Counted from the stretch's first letter, positions 26,752 through 37,169 are shown. The stretch is 64,000 nt of DNA from Orientallactaga sibirica (GCA_036365145.1 JAEOAD010000013.1:44333001-44397000), one strand, 5' to 3'. Notes: generated by a model from the letters alone, not told the origin. Program-made: numbers and translations.

Positions 26752-27944
26752 TGATAATTTTTTTCTACTTAAGACAGATTGCTCAAAACATTAGAGCAAT
26801 TTTGGAAAGATTCCTGATTGTGAAGGAAAACTACATGTTGGAGTATTCTGTACTTCAGATTATTTCCACGTCTAAATGCTAAAGTGTCTAGCCTTGCTTT
26901 TTGAAGCCGAGCTTCCTCAAGCACCACCATGTTAGAGAATTCAGCGTGTGGTGCAGCAGCGAAAACTTAGCGCTTTAAATCTGGCTGGATCGTAGCTAGA
27001 GACTGACATGTTAGATTTAGTGCAACTGTGGAATTAATGCTAAAAACTCCCCTGCTGCACAGTTTCCCCATATGCTACATAAAAATGCTGTATAGTTTCT
27101 CACTCAAAAGCTGCTATACTAGGGCGCTAGCTGAATTTATGCCTTCAACTTGCTTAATGTTTTCATTTATATACCATGGCGTTTTATACCACATCAGTCA
27201 AACAATCTATTGCAAAATAATTGACAGTAGAATCATCATAAATTTATACCAAGCATTGATTTAGCATTAATTTTCAAACTGTGAAAGTCAATGAACCATA
27301 AATCTGTAAATACATCGGTGAAGAAAAGACACAAATGACAACAGACACAAGTCTTGGGGTTGCGCATGTGCTGTTTAGATAGCTGTATGGGGACAATATA
27401 CAGTGGGGTGAGGCTTTATAAAATGTGAAATTAGTGACATAAAGGTAACATAATGCACAAAGAAATAGTCTGTCTCAACAGAATTGCGAAGAGAACCGCC
27501 CTAGAATCTGGTTCCTAATCCTGTAGTGCTGGCATCGCAACTCAGCGGAATGATGCCCTGCAAGGAAGAAGGCATCTTCACACTCGCGTGCTTCCAAAAA
27601 AAATGTTGGAGGCAGATCTGCAGCACAGTCTAGTTAATTCTTGGAATATCATGTTTCTGTTTGTGTGCATATGTTTGAATATCTTTACTATTTTAAAAGC
27701 CCACATGGAAGGCTTCACTGTGGCACATGATTGTCCAAGCTTCCATGGGCACTGGAATCCTTTCTCCTCCACGCTAAGCAATTAGGCTTGGGGAGCACAA
27801 CCGGGGTTTGACCATCTGCAGTGAGGGGAGCTCACTACCTCCAAATGCATTGTGGTCTGTTCTGTTCTTCCCTTGGCTGACAGAATGCTTTGTTGTCCAG
27901 TCCCCATCTTGGTCAGAAAAATCTCTGTCTCTCTTTCTCTCTTT
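26752..27944. other. Largest repeat-poor island
   Basis: Nearly 1.2 kb show no recognised SINE, LINE, LTR or microsatellite. Short open frames exist on both strands, but none has recognisable protein features, and no splice-bounded exon is evident. It could hold conserved non-coding DNA; sequence alone cannot show this. Confidence 0.6.
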
Positions 27945-28145
27945 TATTTTTTTAAAAATTTATATTTATCTATTTGCCAGCAGAGAGAGAGAGATAGAAG
28001 AGAGGCAGAGAGAGAATGGGCACACCAGAGCCTCTAGCCACTGCAAATGAACTCCAGATGCATGTGCCCTTTGTGCACCTAACTTACGTGGATCCTTTGG
28101 CTTCGCAGGCAAATGCCTTAACCGCTAAGTCATTTCTCCAGCCTC
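27945..28145 (-). mobile_element. Dip SINE
   Basis: An antisense element with a small deletion around GGGTCCTGG (reads CGTGGATCCTTTGG). Confidence 0.93.
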
Positions 28146-28151
28146 TCTCTC

Positions 28152-28297
28152 TTTTTTTTTTTGAGGTAGGGTCTCACTCTAGCTCAGGCTGACCTGGAAT
28201 TCACTATGTAGTTTTAGGGTGGCCTTGAACTCATGGAGATCCTCCTACCTCTGCCTCCCAAGTGCTGGGATTAAAGGCATGTGCCACCATGCCTAAC
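28152..28297 (-). mobile_element. B1 SINE
   Basis: A complete antisense body. Confidence 0.94.
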
Positions 28298-28341
28298 TGC
28301 ACAAGTACTTTATTACTGAACTGTACTGGAACCCAATAAAG

Positions 28342-28346
<5 letters not shown>

Positions 28347-28380
<34 letters not shown>
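28347..28380. repeat. (TG)n microsatellite
   Basis: About 17 TG units, marking the tail side of the B4-like element that follows. Confidence 0.97.
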
Positions 28381-28383
<3 letters not shown>

Positions 28384-28510
28384 CACATGTGCTATGTTGT
28401 GCATGTGGAGGTCAGAGGACAACCTTGGGATGTCAGTCCTCACCTTCTACCTTGTTTGAGACAGGGTCTCTCTTGATATTTACCCCTTGAGCTTTGGGAT
28501 TCTGCTGACT
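28381..28510 (-). mobile_element. B4-type SINE, partial
   Basis: GGAGGTCAGAGGACAACCTT and CTACCTTGTTTGAGACAGG are antisense B4 landmarks; the tRNA-like end is absent. Confidence 0.65.
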
Positions 28511-29249
28511 CTGCATCATTAGGTCCTGTTAATGGAAAACTATCAGGGTTTACATTTAGAAATTTGTCTCAGCAGGCTGTGCGGATTCCCATCAAGAGCC
28601 TGCGGTACAATGGATTGGACTAGTTTAGGTTAAGTGGATGTGACTGCCATTGACCCAGAGGTCATGGGAATGGATGTATTAGAGCTGGCTCTGTGCTCTA
28701 ATTCTAGGGCCAGGAATAGCAGCCTTTCAGGCCACGTTGACTATGCGAGGTTAGCAGTGGTCCACGAAGGAAAATCAGGATTGTAGCCAGATCTGCTGGG
28801 AGTGTTGGACAGACTGCACAGGACGACTCCAGGGGTCGCCATTCATTTAGCCTGCAATGTGACTGGCATCCCAAGACGTTGTATAGCGTGCGACTTACGC
28901 AGCTGTATGCAATTACATGGCCTATGACTAGGAAAAGGAATAATAAATTCTCTAGGGGTAAATTATAAGTGTTCACTATCCCAACGAACTGTGTTTGCTT
29001 ATATATTTGTTCCCTCATACCATGAGAAGGGTCTTAGGACCCTCAGTCTTATTTTTCTCTCTAGCCAATTTAAATTTCCTGTCTGTACAATGGGGGTTTT
29101 CAATTCTACTTAAAAATTGCTCTAAGAATTAATTAATTAATTAATTCAACATGTTGAGCCAGGTATTATTCTAAGTGCTGGTGATACAGTGGTGAATCAG
29201 CAAAATTGACAAATATTCCTCCCCACAGCTGTTGATTTTGCTTGTAAAA
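28511..29249. other. Repeat-poor stretch
   Basis: About 740 bp without a recognised repeat except a short (AATT)n near 29132-29146. A 104-codon antisense open frame (28704-29018) shows no family features. Confidence 0.55.
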
Positions 29250-29265
29250 AAGGAAGGAAGGAAGG

Positions 29266-29515
29266 GCGCTGGGGAGATGGCTTACCAGTCAAGGCACTTG
29301 CCTGTGAAGCCTAAGGACTGATGATCCACTCCCCAGGTCCCACATAAGCCAGAGGCACAGTGATGCAAGTGCACAAGGGGGCGCACATGTCTGGAGTTCG
29401 ACTGCAGTGGCTGGAGGCCCTGGTGTGTGCCAATTCTCTCTTTCTCTCAATCTCCCACTCTCACATTAAAAATCAAAAGGCAGTCTGTTAGTCTTGCCTC
29501 AAAAAAAAAAAATAA
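29266..29515 (+). mobile_element. Dip SINE, long subtype-like
   Basis: A sense element with the extra CACAGTGATGCAAGTGC segment. Its tail is unusual (AAGGCAGTCTGTTAG then CTTGCCTCAAAAA). Confidence 0.88.
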
Positions 29516-29528
29516 GAAAATTTTAAAA

Positions 29529-29575
29529 AAGGAAGGAAGGGACAAAGGAGTGGAGGGAGGAAGGGAGGAAGGACA
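29529..29575. repeat. GGAAGG purine run
   Basis: An imperfect GGAAG/GAGGAAGG tract between two sense Dip elements; a shorter GGAAGGAAGG lies at 29251. Confidence 0.85.
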
Positions 29576-29598
29576 ATGTTGGTCCAAAGTTCTTTTCT

Positions 29599-29800
29599 TG
29601 GGCTGGGAGATGGCTCAGTAGTTAAGGCTCTTGCCTGCAAAGCCTAATGACCAGGGTTTGATTTCCCAGTATGTACATAAAGCCAGATACACAAGGTAGT
29701 GCCCAGAGTTCTTCTGCAGTGGCTAGAGGCCCTAGTGTACCCATTCTATCTCTCTCTCTGTCCTTCTCACTCTTTCTTTCTTTCTTTCTTTTTTTCTTTT
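29599..29800 (+). mobile_element. Dip SINE, 3' end replaced
   Basis: A sense element up to its CT/CTTT-rich segment; the A tail is missing where the L1 fragment starts. Confidence 0.9.
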
Positions 29801-29807
29801 TTGGCTT

Positions 29808-30050
29808 TTTTTTAAAATAATTATTGTTTTTATTGACAACTTCTATACTTACATACAAAAATGCATGGTATTTCCCGCCCCTCCCCCCATTCCCCTTTAG
29901 AACTCCAATCTCCATCATATCCCCTCCCTCTCTCCATTAGTCTCTCTTTTAATTTGATGTCATTATCTTTTACTTCTATTATGAGGGTCTTGCGAAGGTA
30001 TTGCTAGGCACAGCAAGGTCATGGATATTGAGGCCAATTTCTGTCTGGGT
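29808..30050 (-). mobile_element. L1 3'-UTR fragment
   Basis: TTATTGACAACTTCTATACT, CCCTCCCTCTCTCCATTAGT and TATGAGGGTCTTGCGAAGG form an antisense L1 3' end. It shares about 240 bp with 62719 and 63806. Confidence 0.85.
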
Positions 30051-30200
30051 CTTTTTTGGTTTTTCAAGGTAGGGTTTCACTCTAGCTCAGGCTGACCTGG
30101 AATTCACTATGTAGTCTCAGGATGGCCTCAAACTCATGGTAATCCTCCTACCTCTGCCTCCCGAGTTCTGGGATTAAAGGTGTGCGTCACCATGCTCGGC
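30051..30200 (-). mobile_element. B1 SINE
   Basis: A complete antisense body, abutting the L1 fragment. Confidence 0.94.
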
Positions 30201-30212
30201 TCTCTCTCTCTT

Positions 30213-30388
30213 TTAAATATATTTTGTTTTATTTATTTGAGAGAGAGAAAGAGAAAGAGAATGGGCATGCCAGGGCCTCCAGCCACTGCAAACAAACTCC
30301 AGATGTGTGCCCCCTTTGCAAACGTGGGTCCTGGAGAATCACTGGGATCCGCAGGCAAACCCCTTAACCACTAAGCCATGTCTCCATC
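30213..30388 (-). mobile_element. Dip SINE, small deletions
   Basis: An antisense element with gaps in the TGTGCATCTGGC and TCCTTTGGCTTT boxes. Confidence 0.9.
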
Positions 30389-30404
30389 CCTCTCTCTCTC
30401 TCTC

Positions 30405-30518
30405 TTTTTTTTTTTTTTTTTAAGGTAGGTCTCGCTCTGGAGGCTGACCTGGAATTCATGAGTCTCAAGCCTTGAACTCCTGGAGACTACCTTTGCCTCC
30501 CGAGTGCTGGGATTAAAG
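30405..30518 (-). mobile_element. B1 SINE, left arm of an inverted pair
   Basis: A poly(T) and shortened antisense B1 run to GGGATTAAAGGCAGG, then meet a sense B1 head to head. Confidence 0.88.
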
Positions 30519-30620
30519 GCAGGTCAGCCTAGGAGGGCCAGAGTTCAAGGACCTGAGACTACCGAGTGAATTCCAGGTCAGCCTGGGCCAGAGCGAGACC
30601 CTACATCGAAAAAAAAAAAG
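30519..30620 (+). mobile_element. B1 SINE, right arm of an inverted pair
   Basis: A sense B1 lacking its head ends with GAGACCCTACATCG and A11. With 30405-30518 it can fold back on itself. Confidence 0.85.
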
Positions 30621-30632
30621 AATGATTTTGGG

Positions 30633-31018
30633 ACTGGGGAGATGGCTCTGGTTAAGATCCTTATCGCTTAAGTGTGAGAACCTCTCAGGCCTGTGACCAC
30701 AAAGTTTAACTCCCCAGAACCCTTGGAAAAGCAAACTGGACATAGCCACACATGTCTGTAACCCCAGTCCATGGGGGAAGAGCAGAGACCAGAGAATCAT
30801 TGGGGCTCATTGACCGACAGCAGCCCCAGGTTGAGAGAGAGAGACCCCTTCTCAAGGAGATGTGCAGATGAACACGAAGAGAAGGACACTCGGGGTTTTC
30901 CTCTGGCCTCTGTACCCATGTGCATAGGGCACCTACCTTTTCGCACACACACGCATACACCCATACATCACACAGACAGACAGACAGACACACACACACA
31001 CACACACACACACAAAGA
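30633..31018 (+). mobile_element. B4-type SINE with CA tail
   Basis: A sense tRNA-like head (GGGACTGGGGAGATGGCTC), a B1-like middle, TTCCTCTGGCCTCTGTACC and CAGACAGACA/CACACA tail (30967-31015). Confidence 0.75.
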
Positions 31019-31021
31019 ACA

Positions 31022-31225
31022 ATTTTCTTAAAATATTTTATTTAGTTAGTTATTTGAGAAAGAGAGGAAGAGGCAGATAGAGAGAGAGAATGGGCATGCC
31101 AGGGCCTCTAGCCACTGAAAACAAACTCCAGACACATGTGCTGCTTTGCACATCTGATTTACATGGGCACTGGGGAATCGAACCTGGGTCCTTAGGCTTC
31201 GCAGGCAAATGCCTTAACTGCTAAA
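31022..31225 (-). mobile_element. Dip SINE, 5' clipped
   Basis: An antisense element ending TTAACTGCTAA without the CTCTCCAGCCC end. Confidence 0.92.
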
Positions 31226-31462
31226 GACGTGAGCCACTGCCCATGTCTTTCTGAACAAGGTAAGGGGTCAGGAGATAGAGAAGGGTAGGCAGAGCAGTCT
31301 GATGGAGTAGCCTGCATTCTCCTGTATTAATCAGGTCAGGGATGGAAGCATTCCCCAAGGGGTGGTGGGAGGAGGAGGAGGAGGAGGAGAAGAGGGCAGC
31401 TGCCTTTCTGAACACAGAGCCTTAGACTGCTTGGCCATCCTGACACTCTTGGCAGCTAGTTT
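31226..31462. other. Unique stretch with (GGA)n
   Basis: No repeat family recognised; a short (GGA)n lies at 31369-31390. Confidence 0.45.
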
Positions 31463-31645
31463 TTTTTTCTTTAAAGATTTATTTTTATTTATTTACTAGA
31501 GACAGGGAGAGAGAGAAAATGGGCGTGCCAGGGCCTCTAGCCACTGCAAACATGTGCCTCTGGCTTATGTGGGACCTGAAGAATCGACCTGGATCCTTAG
31601 GCTTCACAGGCATTTGCCTTATCTGCTAAGCCATCTCTCCAGCCT
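31463..31645 (-). mobile_element. Dip SINE, internal deletion
   Basis: An antisense element missing part of the TCCAGATGCATG to TTGTGCATC segment. Confidence 0.92.
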
Positions 31646-31653
31646 GCAACTAC

Positions 31654-31813
31654 TTTTTTTTTTGTGTGTGTGTGTTTTGGTTTTTCGAGGTAGGGTCTCA
31701 CTCTAGCGCAGGCTGACCTGGAACTCATTATGTAGTCTCAGGGTGGCCTCAAACTCACGATGATCCTCCTACCTCTGCCTCCCAAGTGCTGGGATTAAAG
31801 GCGTGCACCACCA
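31654..31813 (-). mobile_element. B1 SINE
   Basis: A (GT)n-containing tail and antisense body; the final CGCCTGGC is missing. Confidence 0.93.
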
Positions 31814-32572
31814 CTTTTTTAATCGAGCTGTGCCCTGCCTGAGGGTCCCCCAACACCAAGAGGTTGTGAGTACTCACATAGCACTGCGGGATCTGGGAGG
31901 CAGACATGGGAAAAGTGGAGCCCAGACCAGACCTTCCAGTGAATCCACAGAGAAGACACCTAGGCAGCCATGCTGCTCAGCTGCTGGGGTCTCCCTTCAG
32001 AAACCGAGAACGTTCTGACCGCAGGGAGTAGTGTCACAGCCTCTGGCTACAAAAACAAAACAAAACAAAACAAAACAAAACAAAACAAAACAAAACAAAA
32101 ACACATCTTGGGAATGTTGCATTTGAACAAGGGGCCTGTGTCTTTGTGGGCAGGCCCCAGGCAGGGACAGAATACAGCCGAGATACAAAGATCTGGTCAC
32201 TTCTGCCTGGCACAAGACTCCTCTTTGCTCCAGAGCTCCTCAAGGGCCGGCAGAGACCTAGATGCGTATGTTATGCTCAGGTCCTACCAGCAACATTGAG
32301 CTTCTCTCACCCTGCCTGTTTCTTTCACTCCTCCATAAACCTCTTGGACACTACCACAGTATCTGTCTTGTGGACAACTTGGATCTGCACAGCCTCTTGG
32401 GTCAGTTGGCATTAGCCAAAGAATGGATGACAACCTACATCCATACCCAGTTAGACGAAGGTAGCTACCTCACCCACATCGCTCACTTCTCAGCCCAGAG
32501 CGGAGAGAGAAGAACTTGGGACTGGTGATGAAATAGATCTGTCTTGAGGAGGAAGGGCACTGAGGGAGCAGC
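31814..32572. other. Repeat-poor, GC-richer stretch
   Basis: About 760 bp of mostly single-copy-looking sequence, broken by an (AAAAC)n run. Two overlapping plus-strand open frames (32146-32415, 32262-32528) lack family features and codon support. Confidence 0.55.
32050..32101. repeat. (AAAAC)n microsatellite
   Basis: About ten pentanucleotide units, probably the relic of a B1-type tail although no SINE body adjoins it. Confidence 0.95.
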
Positions 32573-32678
32573 TCTTTACTATGTAGTGCAGGCTTGTTTC
32601 AAATGTGACATTCTCCTGCCTCAGCCTCACAAGTGCTGGGATTATAGGCATATGCCACCATGCCTGGTTGGAGCAGGT
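32573..32678 (-). mobile_element. Old B1-like monomer
   Basis: TATGTAGTGCAGGCTTG to CACCATGCCTGG is a diverged antisense unit. Confidence 0.65.
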
Positions 32679-32705
32679 TTTATTACTTTTTTTCAATATA
32701 TTTTT

Positions 32706-32907
32706 AGGGTTGGAGAGATGGCTTAGCAGTTAAGGCGCTTGCCTCTGAAGCCTAAGGACCCAGGTTCAATTCCCCAGTACTCACGTAAGTCAGCTGCACA
32801 TGATGGTGGATGCGTCTGGAGTTCATTTGCAGTGGCTAGAGGCCCTGGTGTGTCCACTCTCTCTCTTTTTCTCTCCACCCTCTTTATCTCAAATAAACAA
32901 ATAAGAA
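32706..32907 (+). mobile_element. Dip SINE
   Basis: A full sense element; its tail merges with the next antisense Dip. Confidence 0.93.
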
Positions 32908-33120
32908 ATATTTTTTATTTATATGCAAGGGGACAGAAAGAGAGAAAGAGATGGGGAGGAAGGAGAGAGAGAGGATGGGCATGCCAGGGCCTCCTGCAAA
33001 CGAATTCCAGATTCATGTACCACTTTGTGTATCTGCTACTATGTGGGGACTGGGGAATTGAACCCAGGCTATTAGGCTTTGTAAACAAGTGCCTTAACTG
33101 CTGAGCCATCTCTCCAGCCC
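32908..33120 (-). mobile_element. Dip SINE
   Basis: An antisense element forming a tail-to-tail inverted pair with 32706-32907. Confidence 0.92.
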
Positions 33121-33152
33121 TTAATTTAAAAAAAAAAACAGCAAAAACCCCA

Positions 33153-33390
33153 CCTTTTAAATTTTTTCTTTATTTATTTGAGAGAGAGAAATAGGCAGGG
33201 AAAGAGAGAGAGAGAAAGAAAGAGAGAGAGGGAGAAAGAATGGGCGTGCCAGGGCCTCCAGCCACTGCAAAGAAACTCCAGATGCATGCGCTCCCTTGTG
33301 CATCTGGCTTACATGGGTCCTGGGGAATCAAACCTGGGTCCTTTTGCTTTGTAGGCAAATGCCTTAACCACTAAGCCATTTTTCCAGCCA
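33153..33390 (-). mobile_element. Dip SINE
   Basis: A complete antisense element with a purine run mixing GA and GAAA. Confidence 0.94.
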
Positions 33391-33507
33391 TTTTTTTTTT
33401 TCTTTTGAGGCAGAGTGTCATTCTAGTCCATGCTGACCTAGAACTCACTCTTGCCCAGAATGGCCTTGAACTCATGGCAATCCTCTTATCTCAGCCTCCC
33501 GAGGGAG

Positions 33508-33512
<5 letters not shown>
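33391..33512 (-). mobile_element. B1 SINE, end missing
   Basis: An antisense body stops at CTCCCGAGGGAGCAGG, where two further B1 units follow. Confidence 0.85.
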
Positions 33513-33546
<34 letters not shown>

Positions 33547-33678
33547 GTAGGGTCTCACTCTAGCCTAGGCTGACTTGGAATTCACTATGTATTCTTAGGG
33601 TGGCCTTGAACTCATGGCAATCCTCCTACTTCTGCCTCCCAAGTGCTAGGATTAAAGGTGTGTGCCACCACGCCTGGT
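33513..33678 (-). mobile_element. B1 SINE with poly(T) of about 30
   Basis: A complete antisense body. GGGAGCAGGTTTTT before and GGGAACAGGTTTTT after the next B1 look like a shared TSD. Confidence 0.94.
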
Positions 33679-33679
33679 T

Positions 33680-33842
33680 TGTTTATTTTTTTTATTTTTT
33701 ATTTTTTTTGAGGTAGGGTCTCACTTGAGCCCAGGCTGACCTGGAATTCACCATGTAGTCTCAGGGTGGCCTTGAACTCACAGTGATCCTCCTACTTCTG
33801 CCTCCCAAGTGCTGGGATTCAAGGTGTGCGCCACCATGCCTG
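33680..33842 (-). mobile_element. B1 SINE
   Basis: A complete antisense body, third B1 in a row in the same orientation. Confidence 0.94.
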
Positions 33843-33844
33843 GT

Positions 33845-34084
33845 GGGAACAGGTTTTTAATGGCAAGTCCTAGAGTAATAAATAAGAGACAGTTTCCAGA
33901 GCCAGGAAAATGCATAGCCAAGAAATGCAGCAAGAATCGACACATATGTGCAACAGATGTATATGCTGGGGTGGGTTTGGGCAATTATGATCATAAATGA
34001 GTTAATTGAAAAAGTAGAGATTTCTTGACTCAAAACTTAATCACACTTCTAGAGTGTATATCCCTAGCATTGTGAAAAACTTAT
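33845..34084. other. Unique stretch
   Basis: No repeat or gene signal recognised. Confidence 0.45.
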
Positions 34085-34420
34085 TTTAACCAACAGCTAA
34101 TAAAATATTGGTAAACACTGTAAATATTTCCACTGATATCAGGAGTGCAATAAAATGTTTACTAATTCCATTGTTATATGTTATAATTCTGGCAGTTCTG
34201 ACCAGTGCCACAGTATATGAAACTGAAATATGATCATTTAGCAAATTATGATATATCCATAAATAGTTTATAGACATTGGCACAGTGTTTGTAAGAATTA
34301 TGAAAGCCATGAGAAGTTTTCATATTATTGTGAATGAAAATATAGGATTTTTTCCCCTTTGTTCATGATCAGAATTACATCTGAAATGTGACACATTGAT
34401 ACCACATGATTCCTAACTGT
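34085..34420 (+). mobile_element. Fossil L1 3' segment
   Basis: CAAATTATGATATATCCATA and ATTGTGAATGAAAATATAGG resemble the sense 3' region of ancient L1 elements. Confidence 0.5.
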
Positions 34421-34474
34421 ACACAATGAGAATATGACAGCATTTCTAAGCTGTTTTTACAAGAAAAGCCCATC

Positions 34475-34722
34475 TTGGGGCTGGGAAGATGGTTCAGTGG
34501 TCAAAGGTTCTTGTTTGCAAAGCTTGCTAGCCCCAGTTCAATTCCCCAGCATCCATGTGAAGCTGATTGTGGGCCAGACTCATTTGCAGTGGCAAGAGAC
34601 CTTACCTCTCAAAGAAGGTGGAGCACAGATAACTCCTCTGATCTCTACATGTGCTCCATGGCATGTACATGCCCATTCATACATACACATGAATGAATGA
34701 ATGAATGAATGAATGAATGAAT
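34475..34722 (+). mobile_element. Dip/B4-like SINE with (GAAT)n tail
   Basis: A sense tRNA-like head, altered middle and a (GAAT)n run at 34690-34722. GAAAAGCCCATCTT and GAAAAGCCTAACTT flank it. Confidence 0.75.
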
Positions 34723-34811
34723 AGAAAAGCCTAACTTGAACCTAGTAATGAACATACATCACATAATAAAAAAATTAAGGGGCTTGTTTTTATTCTTTAA
34801 GAGGTCAATAG

Positions 34812-35025
34812 TGGGCTACAGATATGGCTTAGTGGTTAAGGCATTTGCCTGCAAAGCTTAAGGACCCAGGTTTGATTCCCTAGTACCCACATGAGCCAGA
34901 AGCACAAGGTTGTACATGTGTCTGGAGTTCATTTGTAGTGGCTAGAGGCCCTGGCACGCCCATTCTCTTCTCTCTCTCTCTCTTTGCCCCTCTCTTTCAA
35001 GTAAATAAATAAAATATTTAAAAAA
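34812..35025 (+). mobile_element. Dip SINE
   Basis: A full sense element. TTAAGAGGTCAATAGT just left recurs as TTAAAGGTCAATAGT at about 35587, so the whole 34812-35586 cluster sits in one target. Confidence 0.93.
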
Positions 35026-35058
35026 TTTTCTTCATGAAAAATCCGGATATATATATAT

Positions 35059-35214
35059 CCAGGCATGGTGGCGCACGCCTTTAATCCCAGCACTCGGAAG
35101 GCAGAGGTAGGAGGATCGCCATGAGTTCGAGGCCACCCTGAGGCTGCATAGTGAATTCCAGGTCAGCTTGAGCTAGAGTAAAACCCTTTCTTGAAAAACC
35201 AAAACATAAAATAA

Positions 35215-35245
<31 letters not shown>

Positions 35246-35252
35246 TAAAAGA
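35059..35252 (+). mobile_element. B1 SINE with (AAAAT)n tail
   Basis: A full sense body and tail of AAAAT repeats, preceded by (AT)n. Confidence 0.94.
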
Positions 35253-35407
35253 AATTATTCATGAGAGGAAGAGAATGGGTATGCCGGGCCTCTAGCCACT
35301 GCAAACTCCAGACACATGCTTCACCTTGTGCATCTGGCTTACATTGGTTCTGGCGAGTAGAACTTGGGTCCTTAGGCTTCATAAGCAAGCACCTTAACTG
35401 CTAAGCC
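35253..35407 (-). mobile_element. Dip SINE, purine segment short
   Basis: An antisense element ending CTAAGCCAC without the CTCCAGCCC end. Confidence 0.9.
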
Positions 35408-35571
35408 ACTATATATATATTTGGTTTTGTGAGGTAGGGTCTCACTCTAGTCCAGGCTGACCTTGACCTGGAATTCACTATGTAGTCTCAGGGTGGCCTT
35501 GAACTCAAGGCGATCCTCCTACCTCTGCCTCCCGAGTGCTGGGATTAAAGGCGTGCGCCACCACGCCTGGC
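35408..35571 (-). mobile_element. B1 SINE between AT repeats
   Basis: An antisense near-consensus body with TATATATATAT on both sides; inverted relative to the B1 at 35059. Confidence 0.94.
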
Positions 35572-35608
35572 TATATATATATATTTTTAAAGGTCAATAG
35601 TAAGCAGC

Positions 35609-35715
35609 ACTTGAGCATGGTGGCACAGGCCTGTAGTCTCAGTGACTTGGGACACTGAGGCAAGATGACTTGAGCCTAGGAGTTCTAGAATAACCAGGAA
35701 ACATAAAAAACCTGG
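35609..35715 (+). mobile_element. Old B1-like monomer
   Basis: GAGCATGGTGGCACAGGCCT to ATAACCAGGAAACATAAAA is a diverged sense unit. Confidence 0.65.
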
Positions 35716-35718
35716 TTT

Positions 35719-35885
35719 TACCAGGTGTGGCGGCACCTGCCTTTAATCCCAGTGCTCAAGAGGCAGAGGTAGGGGGATGGCTATGAGTTCTGGGCCAGTC
35801 TGAGACTACATAGTTAGTTCCAGTTCAGCCTGGGCCACAGCGAGACCCTACCTCAAAAAACAAAAGACAACCAACCCCCGCCCCG
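35719..35885 (+). mobile_element. B1 SINE
   Basis: A full sense body with a CA-rich tail. Confidence 0.92.
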
Positions 35886-35934
35886 GTTTTTAAAAAAATG
35901 AAGCAAAATATCAAGAGTGACTGAAAAAAAAAAA

Positions 35935-36090
35935 TTTTTTTTTTTGGTTTTTCTGATGTAGGGTCTCATTCTGGCCCAGGCTGATCTGGAATTCACTATG
36001 TAGTCTCAGGATGGCCTCGAACTCATGGTAATCCTCCTACCTCTGCCTCCCAAGTGCTGGGATTAAAGGCATGCACCACCACGCCCGGCT
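35935..36090 (-). mobile_element. B1 SINE
   Basis: A complete antisense body ending CACCACGCCCGGC. Confidence 0.94.
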
Positions 36091-36191
36091 TCTGAAAATT
36101 TAAAAGGCATAACTAAATACAAGGCATGACCCAGAAATTTCTTGTGTTGGGAGAATCAGTGAGAAGTGATCAAGATTATATACCAGCAATC

Positions 36192-36300
36192 AAGCATACA
36201 TCTGCTGCATGCCTGCAACCCCATCACTTGGGAAGTAGAGACACAAGGATCAGGAGTTCAAGGCTAGTGTAGAGTATATGAGACACTTCAAAAACAAAGA
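36192..36300 (+). mobile_element. Old B1-like monomer
   Basis: TGCATGCCTGCAACCCCATC to GAGACACTTCAAAAAC is a diverged sense unit. Confidence 0.6.
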
Positions 36301-36348
36301 TTAAATAACAGTACTGTCAATATTAATTTCCTGTTTTTATTTTGGAAC

Positions 36349-36542
36349 TATATTTTATTTATTTATTTGAGAGAAAGAGGCAGAGAGAAAGGGAGAGAAT
36401 GGGGGTGCCAGAGCCACTGCAAACAAACTCCAGATGCATGCACCCCCTTGTGCATCTGGCTTAAGTGGGTCCTAGAGAATCAAACCGGGGTCCTTTGGCT
36501 TTGCAGGCAAACGCCTTAAATGTTAAGCCATCTCTCCAGCCC
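36349..36542 (-). mobile_element. Dip SINE
   Basis: A complete antisense element; AATTTCCTGTTTT and AATTTCCTGGTTTT flank it. Confidence 0.94.
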
Positions 36543-36704
36543 AATTTCCTGGTTTTGAGTATTGTATTGTGGTTATTGCAAGAAAACCCCTTGTTTTTAG
36601 GAACTACACAGTGAAGGATTAAGGAGACATAAAGGAACATTATACCTTGGAGTTCTTTGCAGACAGAGGGAGAAGGAAGGGGAAAATAAGAGTGATCAGA
36701 TGTT

Positions 36705-36883
36705 GTCAGGTATGGTGGCACACGTCTTGAATCCCAGCACTCGGGAGGCAGAAGTAGGAGGATCACTGTGAGTTGGAGGCCACCCTGAGACTACAGAGTG
36801 AATTCCAGGTCAGCCTGGGCTAAAACAAGACCCTACCTTGAAATGCCCTCCCCAAAATAAAATAAAATAACCCCCCCAAAACT
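36705..36883 (+). mobile_element. B1 SINE with 16-bp TSD
   Basis: A full sense body with an odd tail (CCCTCCCC, AAAATA repeats, C7). TSD AGAGTGATCAGATGTT at 36689-36704 and 36884-36899. Confidence 0.94.
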
Positions 36884-37084
36884 AGAGTGATCAGATGTTA
36901 ACATTGGGAAATCTATAACAAGAATAGAAGAAAGTTCTTTGTACTATTTTGCAACTTTTCTGTAAGTCTCAAGTTATATTAAAATATGCAAAAGTTGGAA
37001 ACTGTCCAGTGTGACATTTTAAGTATGTGTGTGTGTTTGTATATATATATATATAAAACAGACCAGGAAGAAGGCTGAGCATTG

Positions 37085-37165
37085 ACTGTAGCTTAGTTTG
37101 TACAGTATGTGATAGGTGAGGCCCTGGATTCCTTTCCCAGGACCAGACATATTAAAGAAAAGAAA
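37085..37165 (+). mobile_element. ID SINE
   Basis: CTGTAGCTTAGTTTGTACAG and GATTCCTTTCCCAGGACC are a decayed ID core. Confidence 0.55.
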
Positions 37166-37169
37166 TAAG

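Noticed and set aside
28231..28443. Possible CRISPR-like array from regularly spaced repeats
   Set aside because: The periodic sequence is a (TG)n run next to SINEs. No spacer-repeat structure exists anywhere in the window and the DNA is mammalian.
32679..32700. GGAGCAGGTTTT at 32680, 33505 and 33844 as a three-copy insertion mark
   Set aside because: The latter two fit as a TSD of the B1 pair, but the first lies after an unrelated old B1 and probably matches by chance.
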